Shown here piece by piece: positions 7,479-16,766 of a stretch of DNA of 64,000 nucleotides. How positions within the stretch are numbered: position 1 is the first letter of the stretch; every line of letters begins with the position of its first letter. Origin of the DNA: Stieleria magnilauensis (GTDB taxonomy: Bacteria > Planctomycetota > Planctomycetia > Pirellulales > Pirellulaceae); the NCBI GenBank assembly GCA_007753675.1, contig CP036432.1:2702394-2766393 (forward strand), given 5' to 3'. A program made the translations under genes and the position numbers. The notes beneath the pieces were generated by a model that was given only the letters and a program-made list of their open reading frames with translations, had not been told where the DNA came from and searched no databases.

Positions 7479-10283
7479 ATGGCCGACGAAACTCCCAATC
7501 TCTTCTCGCCGACCAAGAAGCTGTTTCTGCTCGACGGCATGGCGTTGACCTACCGCGCCCATTTCGCGCTCATCCGCAGCCCGCGATTCACTTCCGGCGG
7601 CCAATGCACTTCCGCCGTGTTCGGGATGCTCAACGCCATCACCGACATCCTGACCAAAGAGGAACCGACGCACATCGCCTGCGCCTTCGACACCTCCGAG
7701 CCCACCCAGCGGCACATCGATTACCCGGAGTACAAGGCCCAACGCGACGCGATGCCGGAAGACCTGGCCAGCCAACTGCCCTGGATCGACCGACTGTTTG
7801 ACGCCTTGAATATCAAAACGATCCGCATGCCCGGCTACGAAGCGGACGATGTGATCGGCACCCTGGCCCACCAGGCGTCCGACCAAGGCTTCGAAACCTG
7901 GATGGTCACGCCCGACAAAGACTATCACCAATTGGTCACCGACCAGATCCATGTCTACAAACCGGGACGAAAAGGTGGCGAGTCGGAAATCCTGGGGGTC
8001 AAGGAAGTCTGCGAGCAATGGGAGATCCAGCGTGTCGATCAAGTCATCGACGTGCTGGGGCTGATGGGCGACTCCAGTGACAACATTCCCGGCATCCCCG
8101 GCATCGGCCCCAAGACCGCCAAGAAGCTGATCGCCGAATACGGCAGCATCGAAGGTGTGCTTGAAAACGCCGACAAACTGAAAGGCAAACAGAAGGAGCG
8201 CGTCCAGGAAAACGCCGAACTCGCCCTGCTGTCCAAACGCCTGGTCACCATCTTGTTGGATGTGCCGACCGAGATCGACATCAATGCATTGGCCCGTCAA
8301 AAACGTGACGACAAAAAACTGCGCGAGCTGTTGACCGAATTGGAATTCGAGACGATCGGCAAGCGAATTTTTGGAAAGTCGTTCTCGGTCGCCTCGGCGC
8401 GATCCGCCGTGGCCCGCGAAAAACGCGAAACGCAAATCCAACAATCTCTGTTTGATGAACCGTCGGACGAAACATCGATCCACGAAGTCGCACACACCTA
8501 CCACACGCTGACGACCAAGCAAGAACGCGCCAAGCTGATCAAACAACTGACCAAAGCAAAAGCGTTCTGCTTCGACACCGAAACCACCGGACTGGATCCA
8601 CGCACCGCCGTCCCGCTGGGCATCGCGATCAGCATCAAACCGCATGAAGCGTACTACGTCGTCTGTCCCGAAGACCCCGACGAGCGGGCGATGATGCTGG
8701 CCGAGTTCGCCGATTTGTTTGCCGACGAATCGGTCACGAAAATCGGGCACAACCTGAAGTACGACATCTCGCTATTGAAATGGAATGGCATCGAGGTCCG
8801 CGCGCCGTTGGTCGACACCATGCTGGTCCACACGATGACCGAACCGGAGATGCGACACGGGCTGGACGCGCTGTCGGAACTGTACTTGAACTACAAACCG
8901 ATTCCGACGTCGGACCTGATCGGCCCCAAAGGCGACGAACAGAAAAACATGGCGGACGTCCCGCTGGAAAAACTGGCCGAGTACGCCTGCGAAGACGCCG
9001 ACATCACCCTGCAAATCGCCAAGATCCTGCAGCCGATGGCGATCGAGCGCGGTGTGCAGCAAGTCTGCGATGAAGTCGAATGCCCGCTAGTCCCGGTCTT
9101 GGTCGACATGGAATACAACGGCATCACGTTGGACACGGACTCCCTGGCGAAATACTCCGACGTCTTGCAAGCCGAAATCGATGACTTGCAGGCGAGGATT
9201 TTTTCCGCGGTCGGCCACGAATTCAATGTCGACTCCCCCAAACAATTGGGCGTCGTCTTGTTCGAAGAACTGCAACTGGAGGACAATCCGAAGAAGACCG
9301 CGACCGGGCAATACTCCACCCGTGAAGCCGAGTTGGAACGGCTGTCGGGGAAACACGAGATCGTCCGCGATGTGCTGGACTATCGTAACGCTCGCAAACT
9401 GAAATCGACGTATGTGGACCAGCTGCCCGCGGCGGTCAACCCCGAAACCGGGCGACTGCACACGCACTACAGCCAAACATGGACGGCAACCGGACGCATG
9501 CAGTCCAACGATCCGAACCTGCAGACGATCCCGGTGCGAAAGGAACGCGGACGCGAAATCCGTGCCGCCTTCGTCCCCCGCGACGAAGACCATCTGATCC
9601 TGTCGGCCGACTACTCACAAATTGAACTGAGGATCATGGCGGAACTGAGCGGCGACGAATCGATGATCGCCGCGTTCGTGGGCGGTGAAGACATTCACAC
9701 CGTGACGGCATCCAAGGTTTATAAAGTTGAACCGGATGAAGTGACGCGGGAGATGCGTGCCAAAGCCAAAACCGTCAACTTCGGCATCATCTATGGCATC
9801 AGCGCGTTCGGGTTGCAGCAACGGTTGAACATCCCCCGCGCCGAAGCGAGCGAATTGATCAAGAACTACTTCGAGAAATACCCGGGTGTCCAACGCTACA
9901 TCGACGAGACGATCGCGTTTGCCAAAGCACACGGCTATGTGGTGACTAAGACCGGACGCCGCCGCTACGTCCGAGACATCACCAGCAAGTCACGCGGCAG
10001 CGCCTCGGCAGCCGAACGCTTGGCGATGAACAGCCCCATTCAAGGCACCGCGGCCGACATGCTGAAACTGGCAATGGTCAAAGTGCACCGGGCGCTGCGC
10101 GAAGGCGGCTTCCAGACCAAGATGCTGCTGACGGTGCATGACGAATTGGTGTTTGACTTATGGAAAGCCGAACAGGACGACGTGCTGCCGGTCATCGAGA
10201 ACGCCATGAAAACCGCGCTGCCGATGACGGTCCCGATCGTCGTCGAAATGGGAACCGGATCGAACTGGTTGGAAGCGCACTAA
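7479..10283 (+). CDS. polA: DNA polymerase I
   Basis: A 934-residue three-domain repair and Okazaki-fragment polymerase. Residues 1-290 are the 5' nuclease (LFLLDGMALTYRAHF; GYEADDVIGTLA; GDSSDNIPGIPGIGPKTA helix-hairpin-helix). Residues about 345-530 are the 3'-5' exonuclease and look active: FDTETTGLDP with Asp366 and Glu368, NLKYD, and YACEDAD. The polymerase domain has motif A SADYSQIELR (Asp711), motif B RAKAKTVNFGIIYGIS and motif C TVHDEL (Asp888, Glu889). Length matches full-size bacterial PolA. The ATG at 7479 gives a normal family N-terminus. It is a single gene; the next 500 bases are repeats. Confidence 0.98.
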   Translation: MADETPNLFSPTKKLFLLDGMALTYRAHFALIRSPRFTSGGQCTSAVFGMLNAITDILTKEEPTHIACAFDTSEPTQRHIDYPEYKAQRDAMPEDLASQLPWIDRLFDALNIKTIRMPGYEADDVIGTLAHQASDQGFETWMVTPDKDYHQLVTDQIHVYKPGRKGGESEILGVKEVCEQWEIQRVDQVIDVLGLMGDSSDNIPGIPGIGPKTAKKLIAEYGSIEGVLENADKLKGKQKERVQENAELALLSKRLVTILLDVPTEIDINALARQKRDDKKLRELLTELEFETIGKRIFGKSFSVASARSAVAREKRETQIQQSLFDEPSDETSIHEVAHTYHTLTTKQERAKLIKQLTKAKAFCFDTETTGLDPRTAVPLGIAISIKPHEAYYVVCPEDPDERAMMLAEFADLFADESVTKIGHNLKYDISLLKWNGIEVRAPLVDTMLVHTMTEPEMRHGLDALSELYLNYKPIPTSDLIGPKGDEQKNMADVPLEKLAEYACEDADITLQIAKILQPMAIERGVQQVCDEVECPLVPVLVDMEYNGITLDTDSLAKYSDVLQAEIDDLQARIFSAVGHEFNVDSPKQLGVVLFEELQLEDNPKKTATGQYSTREAELERLSGKHEIVRDVLDYRNARKLKSTYVDQLPAAVNPETGRLHTHYSQTWTATGRMQSNDPNLQTIPVRKERGREIRAAFVPRDEDHLILSADYSQIELRIMAELSGDESMIAAFVGGEDIHTVTASKVYKVEPDEVTREMRAKAKTVNFGIIYGISAFGLQQRLNIPRAEASELIKNYFEKYPGVQRYIDETIAFAKAHGYVVTKTGRRRYVRDITSKSRGSASAAERLAMNSPIQGTAADMLKLAMVKVHRALREGGFQTKMLLTVHDELVFDLWKAEQDDVLPVIENAMKTALPMTVPIVVEMGTGSNWLEAH

Positions 10284-10303
10284 GATTCCGCCTCAGCCCA
10301 ATC

Positions 10304-10546
10304 GTAGTGGACGAGGCGACGAGTCCGCTGCAATAAGACGAGGCGACGAGTCCGCTGTAGTGGACGAGGCGACGAGTCCGCTGCAATAGACGAGGCGACG
10401 AGTCCGCTGTAATAAGACGAGGCGAAGAGCCCGCTGTAGTGGACGAGGCGACGAGTCCGCTGCAGTGGGCATGTTGGCGAGGACTCGTCGCCTCGTCCAC
10501 TACGTTAGCTAGAGGACTCGTCGCCTCGTCCACTACCGCCTACCCG
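10304..10546. repeat. GACGAGGCGACGAG repeat array 1 with terminal hairpin
   Basis: Six direct copies of a 27-28-base unit (core GGACGAGGCGACGAGTCC followed by GCTG) run from 10304 to 10458, two or three of them degenerate (AATAAGACG, AAGAGCCC). They are followed by two inverted copies at 10481-10503 and 10514-10536. The last direct copy (10436-10458) and the first inverted copy form a perfect 23-bp stem with a 22-base loop. The array ends in CGCCTACCCGAAA, the same tail as array 2 at 52699-53237. The position right after polA would also suit a transcription-end structure. Confidence 0.85.
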
Positions 10547-10805
10547 AAACGCAACGTGAGACGGAGCACTCGGCCGGCCAAAAGTCCTCCACCTTTGGAC
10601 TGACGAGAATCCCCACCCCAGTGCGGCAGCGACGCATTGGTGCTCCGTCCAGTCACTCTTGCAATCGCCTCGCCATCTGCTTGTTGGCACGGACTGTGCG
10701 TTGGGTGTGGCCCAGTCCCGATGGGATCCCCCTGGTCGATCATCGATCATTCGGGGATTCGTCCGGGGACGGTCCACACTTGTAATGACAACTAGAGCCC
10801 AACCC

Positions 10806-11510
10806 ATGCCGACACTGTTTCGACCCGCCGCATTTGCATTTCTCCCCGTCCTTTTGGCCCTGTTCGCGTTCAATAGCAGTCGTACCTCGGCAGGTCTGAT
10901 CACGTCGCAGATCGACATTGCGGGTGCAGATCCGACCAGCCTGGAGGTCGGACAAGTGCTGGACGTGACGGTGAAATTGGACGGTTTTGATCCATCCAAT
11001 CTGTCACTGTGGATGACTACGCTCCAATTGTCCGACACCTTTGCCAATCCGACAGATTTTAATTTCGACGGGCCTGGCATTTTCATCCCCGGAGGCCCGA
11101 ACTTGTTCGTGGATCCGGGCACGATTCCGACAGGGGGCCTGACAACTTCCGGAGGCCTAACCGTTTCGCTCGCCGGGTGGGGAATTTTTTCGCCCACCTA
11201 TAGCTTCCGGACTGAGGTTGTTTCGGCGGGGGCAGGTTTTATCCATGTCGGCGGAGCGTTGTTGCGACGGTTTCCATTTTCCTTTTCAAGCGTGGAGCAG
11301 GTCGGTCCCGCGACGTTAACCACGTTCGCGAATACGGCAGCCCCTTCGGTACCTTCGCCCTCTCCCCCGACTCCGCCTGGTTCACTGACGACACCCGAGC
11401 CTAGCTCGCTTTCGATCTTCGCCGCGTTGGGTCTATACGTCGCCTGCCGGCGCCATCGACGCGCTAACCTGCCGCGAGCCGCTGCTCTAAATACCTGCGC
11501 GACCGATTGA
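10806..11510 (+). CDS. Secreted protein with PEP-CTERM sorting signal
   Basis: An exported protein of 234 residues from this ATG; an in-frame ATG at 10785 adds seven residues and is equally possible. It opens with a hydrophobic signal peptide (FAFLPVLLALFAF) and a beta-rich body starting GLITSQIDIAGADPTSLEVGQ, reminiscent of cohesin-like or generic extracellular PEP-CTERM proteins. A Pro/Ser linker precedes the C-terminal sorting tag: PEPSSLS, a hydrophobic helix, then an RRHRR basic cluster. This tag is processed by an exosortase, which is not encoded in the window. About 20 residues follow the basic cluster, more than usual. The 3' end overlaps the convergent isomerase gene by 47 bases. Confidence 0.75.
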   Translation: MPTLFRPAAFAFLPVLLALFAFNSSRTSAGLITSQIDIAGADPTSLEVGQVLDVTVKLDGFDPSNLSLWMTTLQLSDTFANPTDFNFDGPGIFIPGGPNLFVDPGTIPTGGLTTSGGLTVSLAGWGIFSPTYSFRTEVVSAGAGFIHVGGALLRRFPFSFSSVEQVGPATLTTFANTAAPSVPSPSPPTPPGSLTTPEPSSLSIFAALGLYVACRRHRRANLPRAAALNTCATD

Positions 11511-12378
11511 TCTCCACGGTTACCGCCTCGGTTGTTTCCAGAATCGGAATCCCCCGCGGAACCGGGTGCATGAAGATCTCGGTCCAGCCATCGAACTGCA
11601 TCTCGGCGAGCGTTTTGACGATCGGCCCGAAGTCCAATTCACCGCGGCCCGGCATCTGCAACAACTCCTGCTCCTTGGGCAGTTTCGTTTTGCATCCCAA
11701 GCCGTGCTGCCAGGCATAAAACACGGCAACCGAATCGCCCAGGTCGCGTAGCAATCGACACAGCACCTCGTTGTCTTGCGGCAAATGGTACGGGGCGAAC
11801 GCGACGCCGATGGTGTCCGACGGCGCCAAGTCCACCAAATAACGCAGCGAATCGGCGTCGTGGATCAAGTTGTTCTCATGATTCTCAATCGCGATCCGCA
11901 CTCCGTGGTCACGGGCAAGATTAATCGTCGGCGTCAACTTTTTCAAAAATGCAGCGATCGCCTCCTTCAGCTCCGCGCCCTTCAAGTTTCTTGGCCCTGA
12001 ACCGCCCGTCACGATCAGCTTGCAGCCCAGACGCGAGGCGAGGCGAATTTCGTCGTCGATCCCGAAGGGTCCCAGCTTGTACTGCGTGATGCAGGAAAGC
12101 TCCAAGTCGTGATCGCGCAGCATGCCGGCGAATCGGTCTTCGCCGAGCTCGTCCAGTTGCTCCCGCTGGTTTCCATGCACCTTGGGCCAAATGTCGATGC
12201 CGGTCGCTCCGATCTTCTTGGCCTCCGGCAAAATCTCCGCCAGAGGCGCGTAGCCGTACATGCACGAGGCGAGTGCGTAACGAAATCGAAACGGCGTCTG
12301 GGCCGCTTGGCAAGCACGGGCAAAGGAGAGCGATGTAGACGCGGCGAGGGCCAGGGCAGTGCGACGGTTGACGTTCAC
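11464..12378 (-). CDS. Sugar phosphate isomerase/epimerase-like TIM-barrel protein, exported
   Basis: A 304-residue protein of the xylose-isomerase-like TIM-barrel superfamily. The pattern is YALASCMYGYAPLAEILPEAKKIGATGIDIWP, then VRIAIENHENN, IGVAFAPYH, and a final GWTEIFMHP strand with His; the acidic and histidine residues are the usual metal ligands. The N-terminus is a signal peptide of twin-arginine type (NRRTALALAASTSLSFARACQA), so it probably acts in the periplasm or paryphoplasm. It is a stand-alone gene. Many such paralogues exist in planctomycetes, and the substrate cannot be deduced. Confidence 0.85.
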   Translation of the reverse strand: MNVNRRTALALAASTSLSFARACQAAQTPFRFRYALASCMYGYAPLAEILPEAKKIGATGIDIWPKVHGNQREQLDELGEDRFAGMLRDHDLELSCITQYKLGPFGIDDEIRLASRLGCKLIVTGGSGPRNLKGAELKEAIAAFLKKLTPTINLARDHGVRIAIENHENNLIHDADSLRYLVDLAPSDTIGVAFAPYHLPQDNEVLCRLLRDLGDSVAVFYAWQHGLGCKTKLPKEQELLQMPGRGELDFGPIVKTLAEMQFDGWTEIFMHPVPRGIPILETTEAVTVEINRSRRYLEQRLAAG

Positions 12379-12679
12379 GAGAAAGAACCTTGGGGGGGAG
12401 ATGGGCGGGAGGTTTCGGTCACTTTGGCGACGGATTCTAGCTCAATCGCAACCGACATGCGGAGGACCGATCCGGCGGCACGATCCACAGAGAAACGTCA
12501 GTCCACCGACTGGAAAGCGGAGCCACTGATCTTAACCCACCTGCTCGCGGTGGATACGGTGTGCCGTCGGTGCTTCATCGGCCGGCCAAGAGACGCGGGC
12601 GCTGATTCTGGCTATACTTCGATTCTGGCCATCCGTCAGATCCTTCCCATTCGACCGCACCGCCATTGCAGTCCCGCCC
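12379..12679. other. Divergent intergenic region
   Basis: About 300 bases separate the TIM-barrel gene (minus) from the propeller gene (plus). It must hold both promoters. I see no repeat, clear promoter pair or RNA structure in it. Confidence 0.4.
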
Positions 12680-14005
12680 ATGCACGCTCGCCTTTGCATC
12701 CTCGCCGCCTGTTTGTTGCTCGTCCTGTCGTCGTCCCACGCCGACTCCCCCTGGCCCCAGTTTCGCGGCCCGGGTGGCGACGGCATCGTCACCGATCAAC
12801 ACACGCCACTGACCTTCGGCGAAAAAGAAAACCTGGCTTGGAAAACGGAACTTCCCGGCAAGGCCTGGTCGTCGCCGGTGATCGCCGACGGGGTGGTTTG
12901 GGCGACGACGGCGATCGAAGTGTTCCCCAGCGAAGAAGAACGCCTCGAATTGCTCCGCGCCGCCGGCATCGAAGAGAAAAAATTCAAACAGCTCGCCGTT
13001 GCCAAGGCGATCCGGCTGAAATTGTTCGCCCTCGATTTGGAATCCGGTCGGCAACTCGCTGAAATTGATTTGACCGAAATTGAAACTCCCGATCCGATCC
13101 ACTCGCTCAACAGCTATGCCTCACCGACTCCGGTGATCGACGGGCCGAACATCTACTGCCACTTCGGAACCTACGGCACGTTCTGCGTCAATCGCGACAG
13201 CCGCCAAATCGAGTGGCAACGCAAGCTGCCGCTCGATCACTCCGTCGGCCCGGGCAGCTCGCCGTTTATCGACGGACAGCGATTGATCCTGATCCAAGAC
13301 GGAATCGAACGCCAATACGTCACGGCACTCGACAAGCTCACCGGTGAAACCCTGTGGGAGACGGATCGACCGGAAATGGATGCCCCGACCGGCGACCAGA
13401 AGAAAGCGTATTGCACGCCGATCAAAATCACCGACCGACTCGGACGCGAACAATTGATTTGCATGGGATCGCAGTGGATGGTCGCCTATGAACCGGCAAC
13501 CGGAAACGAAATCTGGAAACTGCGTCACGGCAAAGGGTTTTCGGTCGTCCCCCGCCCGGTCTATGCCGACGGCGTCGTTTACTTTTCGACCGGCTTTGGC
13601 AAACCGCAGCTGTGGGCGGTCAAGGTCGATGGATCCGGCGACGTCACCAACACCCACGTTGCCTGGACGGTGATGAAAGGGATTCCGGCCAAACCCTCAC
13701 CGATCCTTCATGACGGGCTGATCTATGTGATGGAAGACAACGGGATCGCCAGCTGCTTTGAAGCCGAGAGCGGTGATGAAGTCTGGAAGAAACGCATCGG
13801 TGGCAAATACAGTGCGTCCCCGCTGCTCGTCGGCGACCGCATCTACCTGGGATCGCACGAAGGAACCGTGACAGTGATCAGCGCCGGTCGCGACAGCGAA
13901 GTTCTGGCGGAGAACCAACTGGACGGACAGATCATGGCCAGCCCCGCCGTCGTCGACAACTCGCTGATCGTACGCACCGCCGAAGCGATCTACCGGTTCA
14001 AGTAA
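12680..14005 (+). CDS. BamB-like PQQ-repeat beta-propeller protein
   Basis: A 441-residue secreted propeller. After a signal peptide (LCILAACLLLVLSSSHA) comes the family opening WPQFRGPGGDGIV. Repeated blade motifs of the type LDLESGRQLAEIDL, LDKLTGETLWETD, YEPATGNEIWKLR and FEAESGDEVWKKR follow through the whole length. The fold is that of outer-membrane assembly factor BamB and PQQ enzymes, but no catalytic PQQ residues are evident, so a binding or scaffold role is more likely. The next gene, rsmE, starts six bases after the stop, so the two may share a transcript although their functions look unrelated. Confidence 0.88.
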   Translation: MHARLCILAACLLLVLSSSHADSPWPQFRGPGGDGIVTDQHTPLTFGEKENLAWKTELPGKAWSSPVIADGVVWATTAIEVFPSEEERLELLRAAGIEEKKFKQLAVAKAIRLKLFALDLESGRQLAEIDLTEIETPDPIHSLNSYASPTPVIDGPNIYCHFGTYGTFCVNRDSRQIEWQRKLPLDHSVGPGSSPFIDGQRLILIQDGIERQYVTALDKLTGETLWETDRPEMDAPTGDQKKAYCTPIKITDRLGREQLICMGSQWMVAYEPATGNEIWKLRHGKGFSVVPRPVYADGVVYFSTGFGKPQLWAVKVDGSGDVTNTHVAWTVMKGIPAKPSPILHDGLIYVMEDNGIASCFEAESGDEVWKKRIGGKYSASPLLVGDRIYLGSHEGTVTVISAGRDSEVLAENQLDGQIMASPAVVDNSLIVRTAEAIYRFK

Positions 14006-14011
14006 ACCACC

Positions 14012-14716
14012 ATGACACGTCGTTATTACGCACCGGACTTGCCTCCGAGCGGTGGACTCGTCCCATTGAGCGACGAGGAGGCGAGTCACGCGGCCCGCGT
14101 GATGCGCGCCAAAGTCGGCGACGTGATCACCTTGTTCGACGGCTGCGGGCACGAATCCGAATCAACCATCGTTTCGATCGACAAACGCAAGTGTGCCGTC
14201 GAAGCCGCCGCCGCCGTGGCGATCGATCGCGAGCCGAAGTGCCGAACCCATTTGGGGATCGCGCTACCCAAGCCCGAACGCTGTAAAGAAATGATCGAGC
14301 GTTTGACCGAACTTGGCGTCCGTCGCGTCACGCCGCTCGTCTGCCAACGCACTCAACGCCCACCCACCGATTCGCTATTGACCAAACTGCGACGGATCGT
14401 GATCGAATCGAGTAAACAGTGCGAGCGGAATGTCTTGATGAAGATCGATACACCAACGTCGATGGAAGCGTTTCTCGCCGAGCCGCACACAGGCGTTCGC
14501 TGGATCGCGCACCCCGATGGCCGCCCGATCCAATCACTCGCGGCGGAAATCGACGCAGCAACGTCCGCCACGGCCCTGGTCGGTCCCGAGGGAGGGTTCA
14601 GCGACGAAGAAGTCCACTCGGCGATCGAGTCGGGCTACGAACAAGTCGGCTTGGGCACGAGGATCTACCGCGTCGAAACGGCCGCCTGTGTGATGGCAAC
14701 TCACCTCGCACGTTAG
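14012..14716 (+). CDS. rsmE: 16S rRNA m3U1498 methyltransferase
   Basis: A 234-residue SPOUT-class methyltransferase that modifies U1498 of 16S rRNA in the small subunit. N-terminal PUA-like part (RRYYAPDLPPSGGLVPLSDEEASHAARVMRAKVGD) and the C-terminal knot motifs LVGPEGGFSDEEV and RIYRVETAACVMATHL are present. Length is normal. It begins six bases after the propeller gene and ends 17 bases before the convergent DUF1537 gene, with no clear terminator in that gap. Confidence 0.95.
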   Translation: MTRRYYAPDLPPSGGLVPLSDEEASHAARVMRAKVGDVITLFDGCGHESESTIVSIDKRKCAVEAAAAVAIDREPKCRTHLGIALPKPERCKEMIERLTELGVRRVTPLVCQRTQRPPTDSLLTKLRRIVIESSKQCERNVLMKIDTPTSMEAFLAEPHTGVRWIAHPDGRPIQSLAAEIDAATSATALVGPEGGFSDEEVHSAIESGYEQVGLGTRIYRVETAACVMATHLAR

Positions 14717-14733
14717 GCTCTGCCTGACCCCCA

Positions 14734-16128
14734 TCATTTCTTTCGCAGCTTCTTGTAGGCATCGGCCAGCGCCTCGTCGCCGCCGACGTTGCCGGGGAAA
14801 ACGACGTAGGGCAATTCGGGTCGACGACTCTCCGGGCCTAAACTCCAGACCGGAATGCCCGGCAAGATCTGTCCCAGCACCATCGCGCGTTTGACTTCCA
14901 ACCCCTTGGTCGCCACGTCGCTCGATGTGATGCCTCCCTTGGCGATTAAAAAACGCAGCGGAACATCGACCGCGCGGACGACATCGACGACCGCCTTGGA
15001 AACCGCGGTACCGATCCGCAAACTTGATTCGCCGTCGGCTCCGGTGACCAAACCCCGTGAGGTGTGCAGCACGACGTCCTGCCCTTGGGCAAGTCGCGTG
15101 TTGACGCGTTGGATCACTTCGGCCAAATGCTCGGCGGCCTGATCCGACAACAGCCGCCCGACATCCAACACCACCGCTTGGGGTGCGTCCTCGCCGGCGA
15201 GCAAGCGATTCAACTGTGTCGTCGTTTTGGGAACGTACGAACCGACGACGATCAAACCTGCCGAGTGGGCCGAGGCGATCATCTGGTCGCCGCGCAACAG
15301 CGGTTTCTCCTCCAGCCCCGCATAGGATTGGACAAAACTCGCTGCGGTGCGGTAGATCAATTCCGCGCCCGAGCGTTCCGCCAAACGCGCGGCAATTGCG
15401 AACGCGCGGGCATCGGCGATGTCGACCGCATTGACGATCAAGACACTTCCCGACGGCAAGGCGGCAATCCGCGCCGCGAGCTGCTGCAAGTCACCTTCGC
15501 GAAGCTCCTCGATGGAAACCGAATGCAACGAAGCCTGCTCGACCGCCGCCCCGGTTTTTTCCACCACCCAGTCGCGCAAGTTCGAATGACGAAATCCGAA
15601 GGTCGCGTCTTGGGCAAACGGGGTGTCCGCCGCCGGCACCAACGAATCGCCTTCGGCCACGTAGTGCGTGTCACCGATCGTCAAACGTCCGCCCTGCAGA
15701 AAAAACGGCATGATGACGTGGACCGCACCGGGATGCCCGAGTGCCTCGGCGACCGCATCGACTTCGGCCGGGTAATGGCCCCGCAGCGTGGAATCACTGC
15801 GGCTGATGACCGTCACGTCTCTCTGAACGCTGGCCGCCGCTTCACGCAGGTTGCGGCCGAGGACGCGTGCCAATTCAACGGCTTCGCGCTCGGGCAACGC
15901 CCGCGAGTTCGTCAACACGTAGAACATCGTGTCGCCACGGCGCAGTTGGTCGGCCAGTGAGGGCACATCCCAAGTGGTCAGCACCGGCGTTTGATAGACC
16001 GTCTGCGTCCCGGTCGGGTCGTCGTCCAACACCACCACGCAGGCACCGGATGCTTCAGCGAGTTGGCGAATTCGGGGCAGCATGTCCTCGCGGCGCGGCG
16101 GCGGAAGCTGGTTCAAAAGGTCACTCAC
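14734..16128 (-). CDS. DUF1537 four-carbon acid sugar kinase family protein
   Basis: A 464-residue two-domain kinase of the family that phosphorylates acid sugars such as 3-oxo-tetronates. The N-terminal substrate domain begins VVLDDDPTGTQTVYQTPVL (the DDDPTGTQ signature). The C-terminal nucleotide domain has LIVVGSYVPKTTTQL, AKGGITSSDVA and FPGNVGG. I take the GTG at 16128, which overlaps the cyclase stop as GTGA, rather than the ATG at 16212, which would overlap the cyclase by 88 bases. It is the last gene of the MFS, Gfo/Idh, cyclase, kinase operon. Context supports catabolism of a sugar acid; the exact substrate is open. Confidence 0.88.
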   Translation of the reverse strand: MSDLLNQLPPPRREDMLPRIRQLAEASGACVVVLDDDPTGTQTVYQTPVLTTWDVPSLADQLRRGDTMFYVLTNSRALPEREAVELARVLGRNLREAAASVQRDVTVISRSDSTLRGHYPAEVDAVAEALGHPGAVHVIMPFFLQGGRLTIGDTHYVAEGDSLVPAADTPFAQDATFGFRHSNLRDWVVEKTGAAVEQASLHSVSIEELREGDLQQLAARIAALPSGSVLIVNAVDIADARAFAIAARLAERSGAELIYRTAASFVQSYAGLEEKPLLRGDQMIASAHSAGLIVVGSYVPKTTTQLNRLLAGEDAPQAVVLDVGRLLSDQAAEHLAEVIQRVNTRLAQGQDVVLHTSRGLVTGADGESSLRIGTAVSKAVVDVVRAVDVPLRFLIAKGGITSSDVATKGLEVKRAMVLGQILPGIPVWSLGPESRRPELPYVVFPGNVGGDEALADAYKKLRKK

Positions 16129-16766
16129 CACGTCGCCCCCAAAATCGCGAATGCGCGACACGGTGCCCCGTCGCCCCCGGCGATCTTCAACGGCATCGCG
16201 CCGAAAATGCACGTCGGCTCGGTCAACTGATCCAGGCCCGTTAACCCTTCGACGATGATGATGCCCGCACCGAGCAGAATCTGATGAATCTCAGTCACCG
16301 CGGCCAAGTCGTTGACATCGGCCACCGACGGCGGCTCGCCCCCGACCATCCGGACGCGTCGGTCCACCATCCAGCGGGCTAGCTGGGGGCTGATCGGCGG
16401 AAAGTGGTCGCGGTAGTGGTCGGGATCGCCGACATGGCGGCTCCACAGCGTCCGCAACAACAACGCATCACCGGGCTGTACCTGGTCGGCCAACGCCCCC
16501 AGGTGCTGCACCGTGATCGGTGTTCGGTCGGCCAGACCGTCGAGCCCGACCACCCACGCTTTGCCGATGCAATCGGCGATCGGAATCTGGTCGATCGTTT
16601 GCTCGCCTGCCTCAAAGTGATAGGGCGAATCCATGTGGGTCCCGCAGTGCGAATACAGATGCAACGTCCGCGCGTTCCAACCGTCTTTGGCAACCGTGTA
16701 CTTGGTTTCGTAATCGACGCCGCGCATCCCCTTTTCCAATCGCAGCGTCAAATCCAGGATTCTCAT
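16125..16766 (-). CDS. Cyclase-family (kynurenine formamidase-like) metal hydrolase
   Basis: A 213-residue protein with the cyclase-family metal motif HCGTHMDSPYH and the later MVGGEPPSVAD and VEGLTGLDQL blocks. Family members hydrolyse amide or lactone-like bonds in a Mn or Zn site. The ATG at 16766 overlaps the stop of the upstream dehydrogenase as ATGA and is preferred to one six codons earlier. Its own stop overlaps the next GTG. In this operon a lactonase-like step between a sugar dehydrogenase and an acid-sugar kinase would make sense, but that is inference from gene order. Confidence 0.85.
   Translation of the reverse strand: MRILDLTLRLEKGMRGVDYETKYTVAKDGWNARTLHLYSHCGTHMDSPYHFEAGEQTIDQIPIADCIGKAWVVGLDGLADRTPITVQHLGALADQVQPGDALLLRTLWSRHVGDPDHYRDHFPPISPQLARWMVDRRVRMVGGEPPSVADVNDLAAVTEIHQILLGAGIIIVEGLTGLDQLTEPTCIFGAMPLKIAGGDGAPCRAFAILGATW

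Noticed and set aside
7047..8750. 567-residue minus-strand frame over the start of polA
   Set aside because: It overlaps the intact polA nuclease domain and has no recognisable domain.
10304..10546. Integron attC-like or phage attachment site
   Set aside because: No integrase or cassette genes nearby and the unit lacks attC core sites; a repeat array with a terminal hairpin explains it.
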